This document shows positions 43,804 through 52,141 of a stretch of 58,480 nucleotides of DNA, piece by piece. A model generated the notes under the pieces. It worked only from the letters and a program-made list of their open reading frames with translations. It was not told the DNA's origin and did not search any database. Location of the stretch: assembly GCF_900111325.1 (NCBI RefSeq), contig NZ_FOGW01000017.1, forward strand, positions 1 through 58,480, read 5' to 3'. The position numbers and the translations under genes were made by a program. This DNA is from Lachnobacterium bovis. Lineage in GTDB: Bacteria; Bacillota; Clostridia; Lachnospirales; Lachnospiraceae. Position 1 is the first letter of the stretch, and the number at the start of each line of letters is the position of its first letter.

Positions 43804-45335
43804 TAAATGTAATTTTAAATAAGGCAGATTTTGAATATGACATTTATGGAATAGTTAAAGCTTTTTTTCCAAAAGAAGAGGTTGAATGTTATTATACAAA
43901 TGATGTTGATATTGAATCAAAAAATGTAGCAAGTACAGCTCATTCAGTAGATAAAGCTGATGAAAATGCAAAGTTTTGGCTTGATGTTGATTTTAAAGAC
44001 AGTGATAAAATCATAAAAATGACTTTTTTTGAAAAAGGAAAAGAAGAAAAATATAAATGTGAATTTGAAACATTTGCCGATGATAGAAAAAAAACAAAAG
44101 ATAATTTAAAAAAGAGTGTCTATAAATTAATGTCAGAAGTTTCTAACAAGGAACTACCTTGGGGAACATTGACAGGTATTCGACCAACAAAAATACCTAT
44201 GAAACTTCTTTTAGAAGGGAAAAGTACACAAGAAGTATTCGATGATATGAAAGCTAAATATTTATGTTCAGATGAAAAAATAAATCTTAGCATAGAAGTG
44301 GCACAAGAAGAGATTGATATTTTAAAGAAAATTGATTATGAGAACGGATATAGTTTATACATAGGAATTCCGTTTTGCCCAAGTACATGCTTGTATTGTT
44401 CATTTACTTCGTATCCACTAGGAATATGGAAAAATCGAGTGGATGAATATTTAGATGCGTTAGAAAAAGAAATTGATTTTACAGCTGAAAAATGTAAAAA
44501 TAAAAAACTAAATTCAGTATATTTTGGTGGCGGTACTCCAACAACTTTATTGCCACATCAATTAGATAGATTGATTAAAAAAGTTAAATCGAGCTTCGAT
44601 ATGTCGTACTGTGTTGAATTTACAGTAGAGGCAGGACGTCCTGATTCTATTACAAGAGAAAAATTAGAAGTTTTAAGAGCAAATGGAATTGATAGGATTT
44701 CTATTAATCCTCAGACAATGAAACAGGAAACATTAAAGCTAATTGGTAGACATCACACTGTTGAGCAAACAATTGAAAGCTTTAAATTAGCTAGAGAACT
44801 TGGCTTTTCTCATATAAATATGGATCTAATTGTTGGACTTCCAGGAGAAACAATAGATGATGTAAGAAATACAATGGAAGTTTTGAAAGAACTAAAACCA
44901 GATAATGTCACAGTTCACTCACTTGCAATTAAAAGGGCGGCACGACTTACAGTATTTAAAGAACATTATGAAAAAATGAAAATGATAAACACAAGTGAAC
45001 ATATGAAAATGTGTGAAAGATACTGTAGAGAAATGGGGCTTGTTCCATATTATTTATACCGTCAAAAAGGAATGGCTGGCAACATGGAAAATGTTGGTTA
45101 TGGTCAAAAAGGTAAGGCTGGTGTATATAATATCTTGATTATGGAAGAAAAACAGACTATAATGGCTCTTGGTGCAGGTGCATGCACGAAGCTAGTTTTA
45201 GACGAATATAATCAAGATGGAAATCGAAAAATAGCTAGAGTTGAGAATGTCAAAGACGTCAAGAATTATCTTGAACGAATTGATGAAATGATAGAAAGAA
45301 AAAGAAGCAAAATGGAGGAAGTAAAATGGCATTAA
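43800..45335 (+). CDS. hemZ: HemZ-type radical SAM coproporphyrinogen dehydrogenase
   Basis: A 511-residue radical SAM protein. The cluster motif CX3CX2C is CPSTCLYC (193-200), followed by YFGGGTPTTLLPHQLD, RISINPQTM, and HINMDLIVGLPGET. An N-terminal ~180-residue extension and the WGTLTGIRPTKI block are HemZ hallmarks. The activity is by family and may instead be a HemW-like heme chaperone role. Its start overlaps the MBL stop and its end overlaps hisS by 10 bases, indicating tight coupling. Confidence 0.92.
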   Translation: MINVILNKADFEYDIYGIVKAFFPKEEVECYYTNDVDIESKNVASTAHSVDKADENAKFWLDVDFKDSDKIIKMTFFEKGKEEKYKCEFETFADDRKKTKDNLKKSVYKLMSEVSNKELPWGTLTGIRPTKIPMKLLLEGKSTQEVFDDMKAKYLCSDEKINLSIEVAQEEIDILKKIDYENGYSLYIGIPFCPSTCLYCSFTSYPLGIWKNRVDEYLDALEKEIDFTAEKCKNKKLNSVYFGGGTPTTLLPHQLDRLIKKVKSSFDMSYCVEFTVEAGRPDSITREKLEVLRANGIDRISINPQTMKQETLKLIGRHHTVEQTIESFKLARELGFSHINMDLIVGLPGETIDDVRNTMEVLKELKPDNVTVHSLAIKRAARLTVFKEHYEKMKMINTSEHMKMCERYCREMGLVPYYLYRQKGMAGNMENVGYGQKGKAGVYNILIMEEKQTIMALGAGACTKLVLDEYNQDGNRKIARVENVKDVKNYLERIDEMIERKRSKMEEVKWH

Positions 45336-46585
45336 GCAAGAAACCAGTTACTGGTATGAAAGATATATTACCAGATGAAATGGAAATTAGAGATTATGTG
45401 ACAAGCGTAATCAAAGATACATATCGTAAATTTGGTTTTACACCAATTGAAACACCTTGTATGGAAAATATTTCTAATTTAAGTAGCAAACAGGGTGGTG
45501 AGAACGAAAAATTAATTTTTAAAGTTTTAAAAAGAGGAGAAAAATTAAACGTAGAAGAAGCCAAAGAAGAAGCAGATGTTGTTGATTTTGGTATGCGTTA
45601 TGATTTAACAGTACCTCTTTCTAGATATTATAGTAATCATGCCAATGAGCTTCCAACACCTTTTAAGGCATTACAAATAGGTAGTGTATGGAGAGCTGAC
45701 AGACCTCAAAGAGGAAGATATCGTCAGTTCACACAATGTGATATTGATATTTTAGGTGAACCATCTAATTTAGCTGAAATTGAATTAATTACAGCAACAA
45801 CTACAACAATAGGTAGATTAGGTTTTGAAGATTTTGAAATCAGAATTAATGAGCGAAGAATTTTAAAAGCAATGGCAGCTTATTCTGGGTTTGAAGAAAA
45901 AGATTATGATGAAATTTTCATTATCTTAGATAAAATGGACAAAATTGGTTTAGATGGCGTTAGAAATGAATTAATTGAATGTGGCTATAATCAAGAATCG
46001 GTTGAAAAATATTTACAACTATTTACTTTATTAGAAGATAAAAAAGATGTTGTTGAAGGTGTTAATTTATTAAAAGAAAAATTAGCTGATTATTTAGAAG
46101 ATGAAGTTGCAACAAGTATGACAGAAATTGCAACTGCAGTAGAAGCTGCTAAAACAGCTAAATTTAAACTTGTATTTGATCCAACATTAGTTAGAGGTAT
46201 GAGTTATTATACAGGAACTATTTTTGAAATTGCTATGCCATCACTCGGTGCAGCTTGTGGCGGTGGCGGACGCTATGATAAGATGATTGGTAAATTCACA
46301 GGACACGATGTTCCTGCTTGTGGATTTTCAATTGGTTTTGAAAGAATTGTTTTATTATTAATGGAACAAGGATTTAAAGTACCAACATCAGGTAAAAAGG
46401 TTGCTTATTTAGTTGAGAAAAAATGTTCAGCTGAAAAAGTAGTTGAAGTAATGAAACAGGCTAAAGAAGCAAGAGAAGAAGGACAACAAGTATTAGTTGT
46501 TAGAATGAATAAAAATAAAAAATTCCAAAAAGAACAATTGATGCAACAAGGATACGAAGAATTCGTAGAATTTTTTGCAAGATAA
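45326..46585 (+). CDS. hisS: Histidyl-tRNA synthetase
   Basis: A 419-residue class II synthetase. Motif 2 is seen in GSVWRADRPQRGRYRQFTQCDIDI, the His-A block in LVRGMSYYTGTIFEI, and motif 3 in CGFSIGFERIVLLL. The C-terminal anticodon domain is short but complete. It overlaps hemZ by 10 bases, with GGAGGAAG serving as its ribosome binding site inside hemZ. No T-box precedes it. Confidence 0.97.
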   Translation: MALSKKPVTGMKDILPDEMEIRDYVTSVIKDTYRKFGFTPIETPCMENISNLSSKQGGENEKLIFKVLKRGEKLNVEEAKEEADVVDFGMRYDLTVPLSRYYSNHANELPTPFKALQIGSVWRADRPQRGRYRQFTQCDIDILGEPSNLAEIELITATTTTIGRLGFEDFEIRINERRILKAMAAYSGFEEKDYDEIFIILDKMDKIGLDGVRNELIECGYNQESVEKYLQLFTLLEDKKDVVEGVNLLKEKLADYLEDEVATSMTEIATAVEAAKTAKFKLVFDPTLVRGMSYYTGTIFEIAMPSLGAACGGGGRYDKMIGKFTGHDVPACGFSIGFERIVLLLMEQGFKVPTSGKKVAYLVEKKCSAEKVVEVMKQAKEAREEGQQVLVVRMNKNKKFQKEQLMQQGYEEFVEFFAR

Positions 46586-46616
46586 AATAAAGTTAATTTG
46601 TTAAAGGAGAATTATT

Positions 46617-48404
46617 ATGATGCAGTCTCGTACACATACATGTGGACAACTAAGAGCTTCTGATGTTAATAAAGAAGTAAAATTAGTTGGTTGGCTAGAA
46701 AATTTTAGAGAAGTAGGAGCTAACTTAGGATTTATCGTTCTTAGAGATTTCTACGGAACAACTCAAATTGTAGTTGAAACAGAAGAAATGATGAAAGTAG
46801 TTAAACCAATTACAAAAGAATCAACAATTTCTGTAGTTGGTGTAGTTAGAGAACGTAGTTCTAAAAATCCAAAACAAGATACTGGTGATATTGAAGTTGT
46901 TCCTAGCGAAATTAAAGTATTAGGAAAATGTAGATACAATGAATTACCATTCGAAATTAATCACAGCCGTAATGCTGATGAAACAGCAAGATTAAGATAT
47001 CGTTATCTTGATCTTAGAAATCCTGAAGTTAAGAAAAATATTATTTTACGTTCAAACGTTATTTCAGCTTTACGTCAGGCTATGACAGATCATGGATTTA
47101 TGGAAATTACAACTCCTATTCTTACAGCATCTTCACCAGAAGGCGCTCGTGATTACTTAGTACCTGCAAGAAAACATCCAGGTAAATTCTATGCTTTACC
47201 ACAGGCACCACAGCAGTTTAAACAGTTGTTAATGGTATCTGGTATTGATAGATATTTCCAGATTGCACCATGTTTTAGAGATGAAGATGCAAGAGGTGAC
47301 AGAAGTCCAGGTGAATTCTACCAATTAGATATGGAAATGGCATTTGCTTCACAAGAAGATGTATTTGCTATTTTAGAGGATGTTTTACCACCAGTATTTG
47401 CTAAATACGGTACATATAATAGGGCTTCAGAAGCTCCATTCAAGAGAATTCCATACTTAGAGTCAATGGAAAAATATGGATCAGATAAACCTGATTTACG
47501 TATTGATTTAACAGCAGATGATGCAACAGACTTATTAAGTGATGTAGGATTTGAACCATTTAATAACAATGTTGTTAAAGCCGTTGTTGTATCTGATTTC
47601 AAGGAAAGTAGAAAATTCATCGATAAAACATGTGAAGAAGTTGAAGTTCAAGCTGGTAACAAAGTATATTGGTTTAGAGTTGATGACAACATGGAAATCG
47701 TCGGTGGTATTTCTAAATTTGTTAAACCTAAAAAAGATGAGGTTATTGAAAAATTAGGATTAAAAGCTGGTGATTTAGTATTAGTTTGTGCAGGCAAGAA
47801 AACATTAGCTCAGAAAACTTCAGGTGTTATTATCAAGACATTTGGTGCTAAAGTTCCTGGACATATGGACAAAGAACAGTATGCATTCTGTTGGATTGTT
47901 GATTTCCCAATGTACGAAATCGGTGAAGAATCTGGAGAACTTGAATTCTGCCATAACCCATTCTCAATGCCATCAGGTGGTTTAGAGACATTATTAAAAG
48001 CTGAAAAAGGTGAAATTGATCCTTTGACAATTACAGCTGATCAGTACGATTTAGTATGTAACGGTGTAGAATTATCATCTGGTGCTGTACGTAACCACGA
48101 TCCAGAAATCATGGTTAAAGCTTTTGAATTAGTAAGATTATGTGAAGATGATGTTAAAGCTAAATTCCCTGCTATGTATAACGCATTCTGTTATGGTGCA
48201 CCACCACATGCAGGTATCGCTCCAGGTGTTGATAGAATGGTAATGCTTCTTGCAGGAGAAGATTCTATTCGTGAGATTATTCCATTCCCAATGAATAAGA
48301 ATGCTCAGGATATCATGACTGGTGCTCCAAGTGAAGTTTCAGAACATCAATTAGAAGAATTACATATTAAAATTGATCTTCCAGAAGAAAAAGAAGAACA
48401 ATAA
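46617..48404 (+). CDS. aspS: Aspartyl-tRNA synthetase
   Basis: A 595-residue class IIb synthetase of the bacterial type. The N-terminal OB anticodon domain includes GWLENFREVGANLGFIVLRD. Motif 2 is FRDEDARGDRSPGEFYQLDMEM. A GAD insertion spans the middle, and motif 3 is GIAPGVDRMVMLL, followed by PFPMNKNAQDIM. The strict C-terminal length is typical. AAAGGAG precedes the ATG. Codon use is richer in optimal codons than neighbours, suggesting high expression. Confidence 0.97.
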   Translation: MMQSRTHTCGQLRASDVNKEVKLVGWLENFREVGANLGFIVLRDFYGTTQIVVETEEMMKVVKPITKESTISVVGVVRERSSKNPKQDTGDIEVVPSEIKVLGKCRYNELPFEINHSRNADETARLRYRYLDLRNPEVKKNIILRSNVISALRQAMTDHGFMEITTPILTASSPEGARDYLVPARKHPGKFYALPQAPQQFKQLLMVSGIDRYFQIAPCFRDEDARGDRSPGEFYQLDMEMAFASQEDVFAILEDVLPPVFAKYGTYNRASEAPFKRIPYLESMEKYGSDKPDLRIDLTADDATDLLSDVGFEPFNNNVVKAVVVSDFKESRKFIDKTCEEVEVQAGNKVYWFRVDDNMEIVGGISKFVKPKKDEVIEKLGLKAGDLVLVCAGKKTLAQKTSGVIIKTFGAKVPGHMDKEQYAFCWIVDFPMYEIGEESGELEFCHNPFSMPSGGLETLLKAEKGEIDPLTITADQYDLVCNGVELSSGAVRNHDPEIMVKAFELVRLCEDDVKAKFPAMYNAFCYGAPPHAGIAPGVDRMVMLLAGEDSIREIIPFPMNKNAQDIMTGAPSEVSEHQLEELHIKIDLPEEKEEQ

Positions 48405-48446
48405 TAAACCAATGTTTATATATTAGAAATGTTTACAAATAAATAC

Positions 48447-48475
48447 TTGAAATTATAGTGGAGCTATGCTAGAAT
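48447..48475 (+). promoter_or_regulatory. Promoter between aspS and the 384-residue unknown
   Basis: TTGAAA (48447-48452) and TAGAAT (48470-48475) are spaced 17 bases, predicting a start near 48482. It lies upstream, not downstream, of the terminator-like hairpin at 48504. Confidence 0.75.
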
Positions 48476-48503
48476 GGTGTTTCTCTACTCATAATATACA
48501 TTA

Positions 48504-48545
48504 TTCTGCAAGCAGTGTGTTAACATTGCTTGCAGAAGTATTTTT
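48504..48545 (+). terminator. Terminator/attenuator hairpin after aspS
   Basis: TTCTGCAAGCA pairs with TGCTTGCAGAA around a 10- to 12-nt loop and is followed by GTATTTTTC. It can end the aspS mRNA. Because a promoter lies just before it, it may also attenuate the next gene. Confidence 0.85.
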
Positions 48546-48562
48546 CAAGAAGGGTGAGAAAA

Positions 48563-49717
48563 TTGAAAGAAAATTTTGAGAATATCAAGCTTTATATTAA
48601 AAAAATAATAAATAAACTCAAGGACATTAAGTTCAAAAAATTTAAGCTTAATATGTCGTTTTTGTTAATTATAACAAATATGGTTACCATTATTGCAGTT
48701 GTTATGCAAATTGTATCGACTAATTATCAACTTCGACTTCTTAATAATCAATTGAGTTATATGCAAGATACCAATTATACGATGCAAGCTCAAATTGAGA
48801 ACATGCAAAAGAGCATAAAGAAGACATTAGAAGGTGAAGCGAGTTTAATAGCTAAGTATAGTATAGAGCCGGTTTCGATGGATTTTCAGAAAGGTGTATA
48901 TACTCTTCAAGTAAAGGTTACACCAAAGGAATACACAGAGTATACAGATGCGATAATTTTCTTTGGAACACAAGAATATAAGCTAGAATATACTAAGAAT
49001 TGTTATGAGAAGAATATAACTTTACCACTTAATGAATATTATGATGGGCAAGTTACATTTTTATTTCAGAGTGGAACCAAGAAAAATACAGAAGTTTTAA
49101 ATGAGTATTCATGTTTTCTAAATATTTTCAAAAATGCACTTAGTGGAAAGATTAAAAAGAGTCCAAAAGTTTCAAATGGTTTTCTCGAATTTGAAGGTGA
49201 TTGTAGTTATGCACTTGATGGCCAAAAAAAATACACGTTTTCCACATTTGAATTGCTAGTTGATGTGGATAATGTCAATAAATTTACCATTGACATGTTG
49301 AAAACTCATGAAGAAGAGAAGAAAAAAGGCGAGAATACTGATAAAAAAGCAAGCTCTTCTAAATTGTCTGACGTGTTTGCGCATAAGCAAGAGGAAGGTA
49401 ATAAAGTGGACAACGATGTGGATAAGTTGAATTCGTTAGATACTGATACTCAGGAAACACAAAAGACAGAAATTTCTAACATTTCAGGAAAGATTGACTT
49501 AGCAAAATATATAAAAGATAGCTTACCTATAGAAAATGGTAACAAAGTTAGAATTTATTATAAGGCAATAACTTCAGAAGGCTATGTATTTACTTATGAT
49601 TTATTTAATGGTATAGTTGATGTGAATTCTGAAGATGGCTGGAAAGCCGGAATTGCTCCATATAAGATATACTATGAAGTTAGAGATTTAAATGATTATC
49701 CATTAAGATTGAAATAA
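48563..49717 (+). CDS. Hypothetical membrane-anchored protein with coiled coil
   Basis: I do not recognise this 384-residue protein. A basic N-terminus is followed by one membrane helix (about 32-52), a coiled coil (LRLLNNQLSYMQDTNYTMQAQIENMQ), a beta-rich external domain, a Lys/Asp/Ser-rich linker (250-300) and a final beta-rich segment. I choose TTG 48563 because AAGAAGGGTGAG ends four bases before it; a TTG at 48530 falls inside the hairpin, and GTG 48554 overlaps the ribosome binding site. Confidence 0.72.
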   Translation: MKENFENIKLYIKKIINKLKDIKFKKFKLNMSFLLIITNMVTIIAVVMQIVSTNYQLRLLNNQLSYMQDTNYTMQAQIENMQKSIKKTLEGEASLIAKYSIEPVSMDFQKGVYTLQVKVTPKEYTEYTDAIIFFGTQEYKLEYTKNCYEKNITLPLNEYYDGQVTFLFQSGTKKNTEVLNEYSCFLNIFKNALSGKIKKSPKVSNGFLEFEGDCSYALDGQKKYTFSTFELLVDVDNVNKFTIDMLKTHEEEKKKGENTDKKASSSKLSDVFAHKQEEGNKVDNDVDKLNSLDTDTQETQKTEISNISGKIDLAKYIKDSLPIENGNKVRIYYKAITSEGYVFTYDLFNGIVDVNSEDGWKAGIAPYKIYYEVRDLNDYPLRLK

Positions 49718-49955
49718 AATAAGATTGAAATAAGATTAAAATAAAATAAGATTGAAAGTAAATTAAAAATAAATAAAAAAAGACATGGTCCATATTATAT
49801 TTGAGGCAGTTCTCAAAAGTATGAATCATGTCTTTTTTATAATCAAATTATTAAATTCATTTTTGAATAAAATCATAAATCAAATCATAAAATTAATTTT
49901 TATAATTAAATTATTCCATCAAATTATCCCATCAAATTATCAAATCAAATAATTT
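49707..49955. repeat. Low-complexity direct repeats around the terminator
   Basis: On the left, AAGATTGAAATAA-like units repeat about four times (49707-49770), including the end of the preceding CDS. On the right, AATCATAAATCAAAT and CCATCAAATTATC units repeat (49840-49945). They are noncoding and flank the terminator at 49775-49838. Confidence 0.6.
49775..49838. terminator. Bidirectional terminator between convergent genes
   Basis: AAAAAAGACATG pairs with CATGTCTTTTTT; an inner TTGAG/CTCAA stem closes the apex. A-rich and T-rich flanks on both sides suit termination from either direction. Confidence 0.88.
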
Positions 49956-51373
49956 TAGTTTGATTTAGTTAAGGTAAATATAAATTCTGTTCCTGCGCCA
50001 AGTGTACTAACCACGTTGATATTTTCTGAGTGGGCATTTATTATGGCTTTGACAATTGATAAACCTAGCCCGGATCCCATTTTATTTTTGCCACGAGAAG
50101 AATCTATTTTATAGAAACGATCCCATATTTTCTTTTGGTTCTCAGATGAGATTCCTATTCCGTGATCTTTAATGCTTACAAAAACTTTACCATGTTTTAC
50201 ATAAGTTTCAAAATCAATAGAACTGCCTTCGTGGCTAAATTTAATTGCGTTATCAACTAAGTTGTATATGACTTGTTGAATTTTATCGAAATCGGCCTCA
50301 ACAAAAAGCGCGCCTGGTTCAAGTTTAGTCTTTATTGATAAGTTTTTGCTTTTTAGGGAGACACCAAAAGCTCGTGTTGTTGCAAGTATTACTTCATTGA
50401 TATCGAAAGAAGTAATGTTGAGTTTTGGAGCATTTTTACCAAATTGATTTAATTCAAGTAGAGATTCAGTTAATTTAGAAAGTCTATTGGTTTCGTCTAA
50501 AATTATTTGTAGATACTGATCTTGAATTTCAACTGGGATGGTGCCATCCATTATAGCTTCAACATATCCTTTGATAGAAGTAAGTGGTGATCTAAAATCG
50601 TGTGAAACATTTGAAACAAAAATTCGCTCTTCATCTTCAAGAGTATCAAGCTCTTCGGCCATATAGTCGAGAGTATTTGATAAATATCCTAGTTCATCAT
50701 TATAGGTATGATTTATTTTTTGGGAATAATCACCTTGAGAGTATGAGTAAACGACTTTCATTATTTCACAAAAACGTCGATATAGCGTAAGTTTTACAAA
50801 AAGCAATATAATCCAAAGAATAAAAATCAGTATAATCATTGATTGAAAAATTGTGATCATATAGCAATTTACATCTTCGGCTATTACAGAATCACTCAAA
50901 TGTACAAGGATGTATCCTTTGGTCTGTTTTGAATGAGTTACCATTTTGCAATAACTTAAAGTGTTATCTGGCATAGTTTTGTCGCAATTGCCATAAACTG
51001 CAGGATAAGTGGAGTTAAATTTTGTTTTGTCATCGTAAAAAATATTAGTATTTATCGTACAATCTTTAGTTGTATCTGTTGGTAAATGGGTTATTTTTTT
51101 CCCAGTTTTATCAAGTAGCCATATTTCAAGGTTTAAAGATTGACTATAATATTTAGTGTGAATCTCAGCCTCTTTCTTAGAAATTTTATTTTCAAAAAAA
51201 TTTTTAGCATAATCTTTGTAAATCAAGTTTGAAATATCACAAAGTCGGTTGGCTGCTTGATTTTTTCCAATGATGGTAGTCTTCATTTGAGTATATGTAC
51301 ATAATAAAATAACGGCCACAAGGGTAAATACAATGTTTACAAGTGTGATTTTTTTATAAATAGTAAATTTCAT
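49955..51373 (-). CDS. Two-component sensor histidine kinase
   Basis: A 472-residue membrane kinase. The helix at 8-28 and the helix at 172-196 enclose an external sensor domain of ~140 residues. A HAMP linker follows, then HisKA with VSHDFRSPLTSIKGY (His258), and HATPase with GSGLGLSIVKAI. All catalytic boxes are present. It is the last gene of a leftward run and starts 19 bases after the response regulator stop, with GGAGC as ribosome binding site. The stimulus is unknown. Confidence 0.95.
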   Translation of the reverse strand: MKFTIYKKITLVNIVFTLVAVILLCTYTQMKTTIIGKNQAANRLCDISNLIYKDYAKNFFENKISKKEAEIHTKYYSQSLNLEIWLLDKTGKKITHLPTDTTKDCTINTNIFYDDKTKFNSTYPAVYGNCDKTMPDNTLSYCKMVTHSKQTKGYILVHLSDSVIAEDVNCYMITIFQSMIILIFILWIILLFVKLTLYRRFCEIMKVVYSYSQGDYSQKINHTYNDELGYLSNTLDYMAEELDTLEDEERIFVSNVSHDFRSPLTSIKGYVEAIMDGTIPVEIQDQYLQIILDETNRLSKLTESLLELNQFGKNAPKLNITSFDINEVILATTRAFGVSLKSKNLSIKTKLEPGALFVEADFDKIQQVIYNLVDNAIKFSHEGSSIDFETYVKHGKVFVSIKDHGIGISSENQKKIWDRFYKIDSSRGKNKMGSGLGLSIVKAIINAHSENINVVSTLGAGTEFIFTLTKSN

Positions 51374-51392
51374 AATCTAGCTCCTAAAAAAA

Positions 51393-52100
51393 TTAATCTG
51401 TACTTAATAATTCGAATTTGTATCCAATTCCCCATACTGTTGATATTTTCCAATATTGAGTGTCTCCAAGTTTTTCACGTAAGCGTTTAACATGAACGTC
51501 TACGGTTCTTGTGTCGCCGACATAATCATATCCCCAAATATTGTCGAGGAGTTGTTCTCTAGTGAAAACTTGGTTAGGAGCTGATGCAAGGAAGAACAAG
51601 AGCTCTAATTCTTTAGGTGGCATTTCTATAGAGTGACCATCATGGATAACCGAATAATTTGTAAGATTGATGCTAAGAAGAGGATATTCAACAATCTTAG
51701 AATTAACCGGTTGTGGAGATGGTGAATTAGGAGTGTATCTTCGGAGAACGGCCTTTACTCTAGCAAGTAATTCCTTAGAATCAAAAGGCTTCATTATGTA
51801 GTCGTCAGCACCTAATTCTAATCCTAAAACCTTATCAAAAATATCTCCTTTTGCTGAAAGCATAATGATAGGAGTGTCATGTTTTGAACGGATTTCACGA
51901 CATACTTGGTATCCGTCAACTCCAGGTAACATAATATCTAATAAAATAAGGTTTGGTTTATAAGTGGCGAATTCGCTTAAAGCAGATTCGCCATCAGTTA
52001 CAATTTTTGTATCATAACATTCTTTGGTTAAATATAGTGAAATAAGTTGAGCGATGTTAGTATCATCATCAACAATTAAAATTTTTTGTTTTGAAACCAT
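51393..52100 (-). CDS. OmpR/PhoB-type response regulator
   Basis: A 235-residue regulator. The receiver has Asp11/Asp12, phosphoacceptor Asp55 (ILLDIMLPGVDGYQ) and the Lys of YIMKPF. The C-terminal winged HTH ends in DNIWGYDYVGDTRTVDVHVKRLREKLG. It is the partner of the kinase encoded directly downstream, and it lies 41 bases after mutS2 on the same strand. Confidence 0.96.
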   Translation of the reverse strand: MVSKQKILIVDDDTNIAQLISLYLTKECYDTKIVTDGESALSEFATYKPNLILLDIMLPGVDGYQVCREIRSKHDTPIIMLSAKGDIFDKVLGLELGADDYIMKPFDSKELLARVKAVLRRYTPNSPSPQPVNSKIVEYPLLSINLTNYSVIHDGHSIEMPPKELELLFFLASAPNQVFTREQLLDNIWGYDYVGDTRTVDVHVKRLREKLGDTQYWKISTVWGIGYKFELLSTD

Positions 52101-52141
52101 ATCAATGTACTCCTTTGCACTGTTTATAGTGTGAAATATTT

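Noticed and set aside
45200..46616. T-box leaders for hisS and aspS
   Set aside because: hisS overlaps hemZ, and only 31 bases precede aspS, so there is no room for a T-box.
48530..48562. Upstream TTG or GTG starts for the 384-residue protein
   Set aside because: The TTG at 48530 lies inside the hairpin and the GTG at 48554 lies within the ribosome binding site; TTG 48563 fits better.
49840..49955. Possible regulatory RNA in the ATCAAATTA-rich stretch
   Set aside because: It is low-complexity AT sequence without a stable fold.
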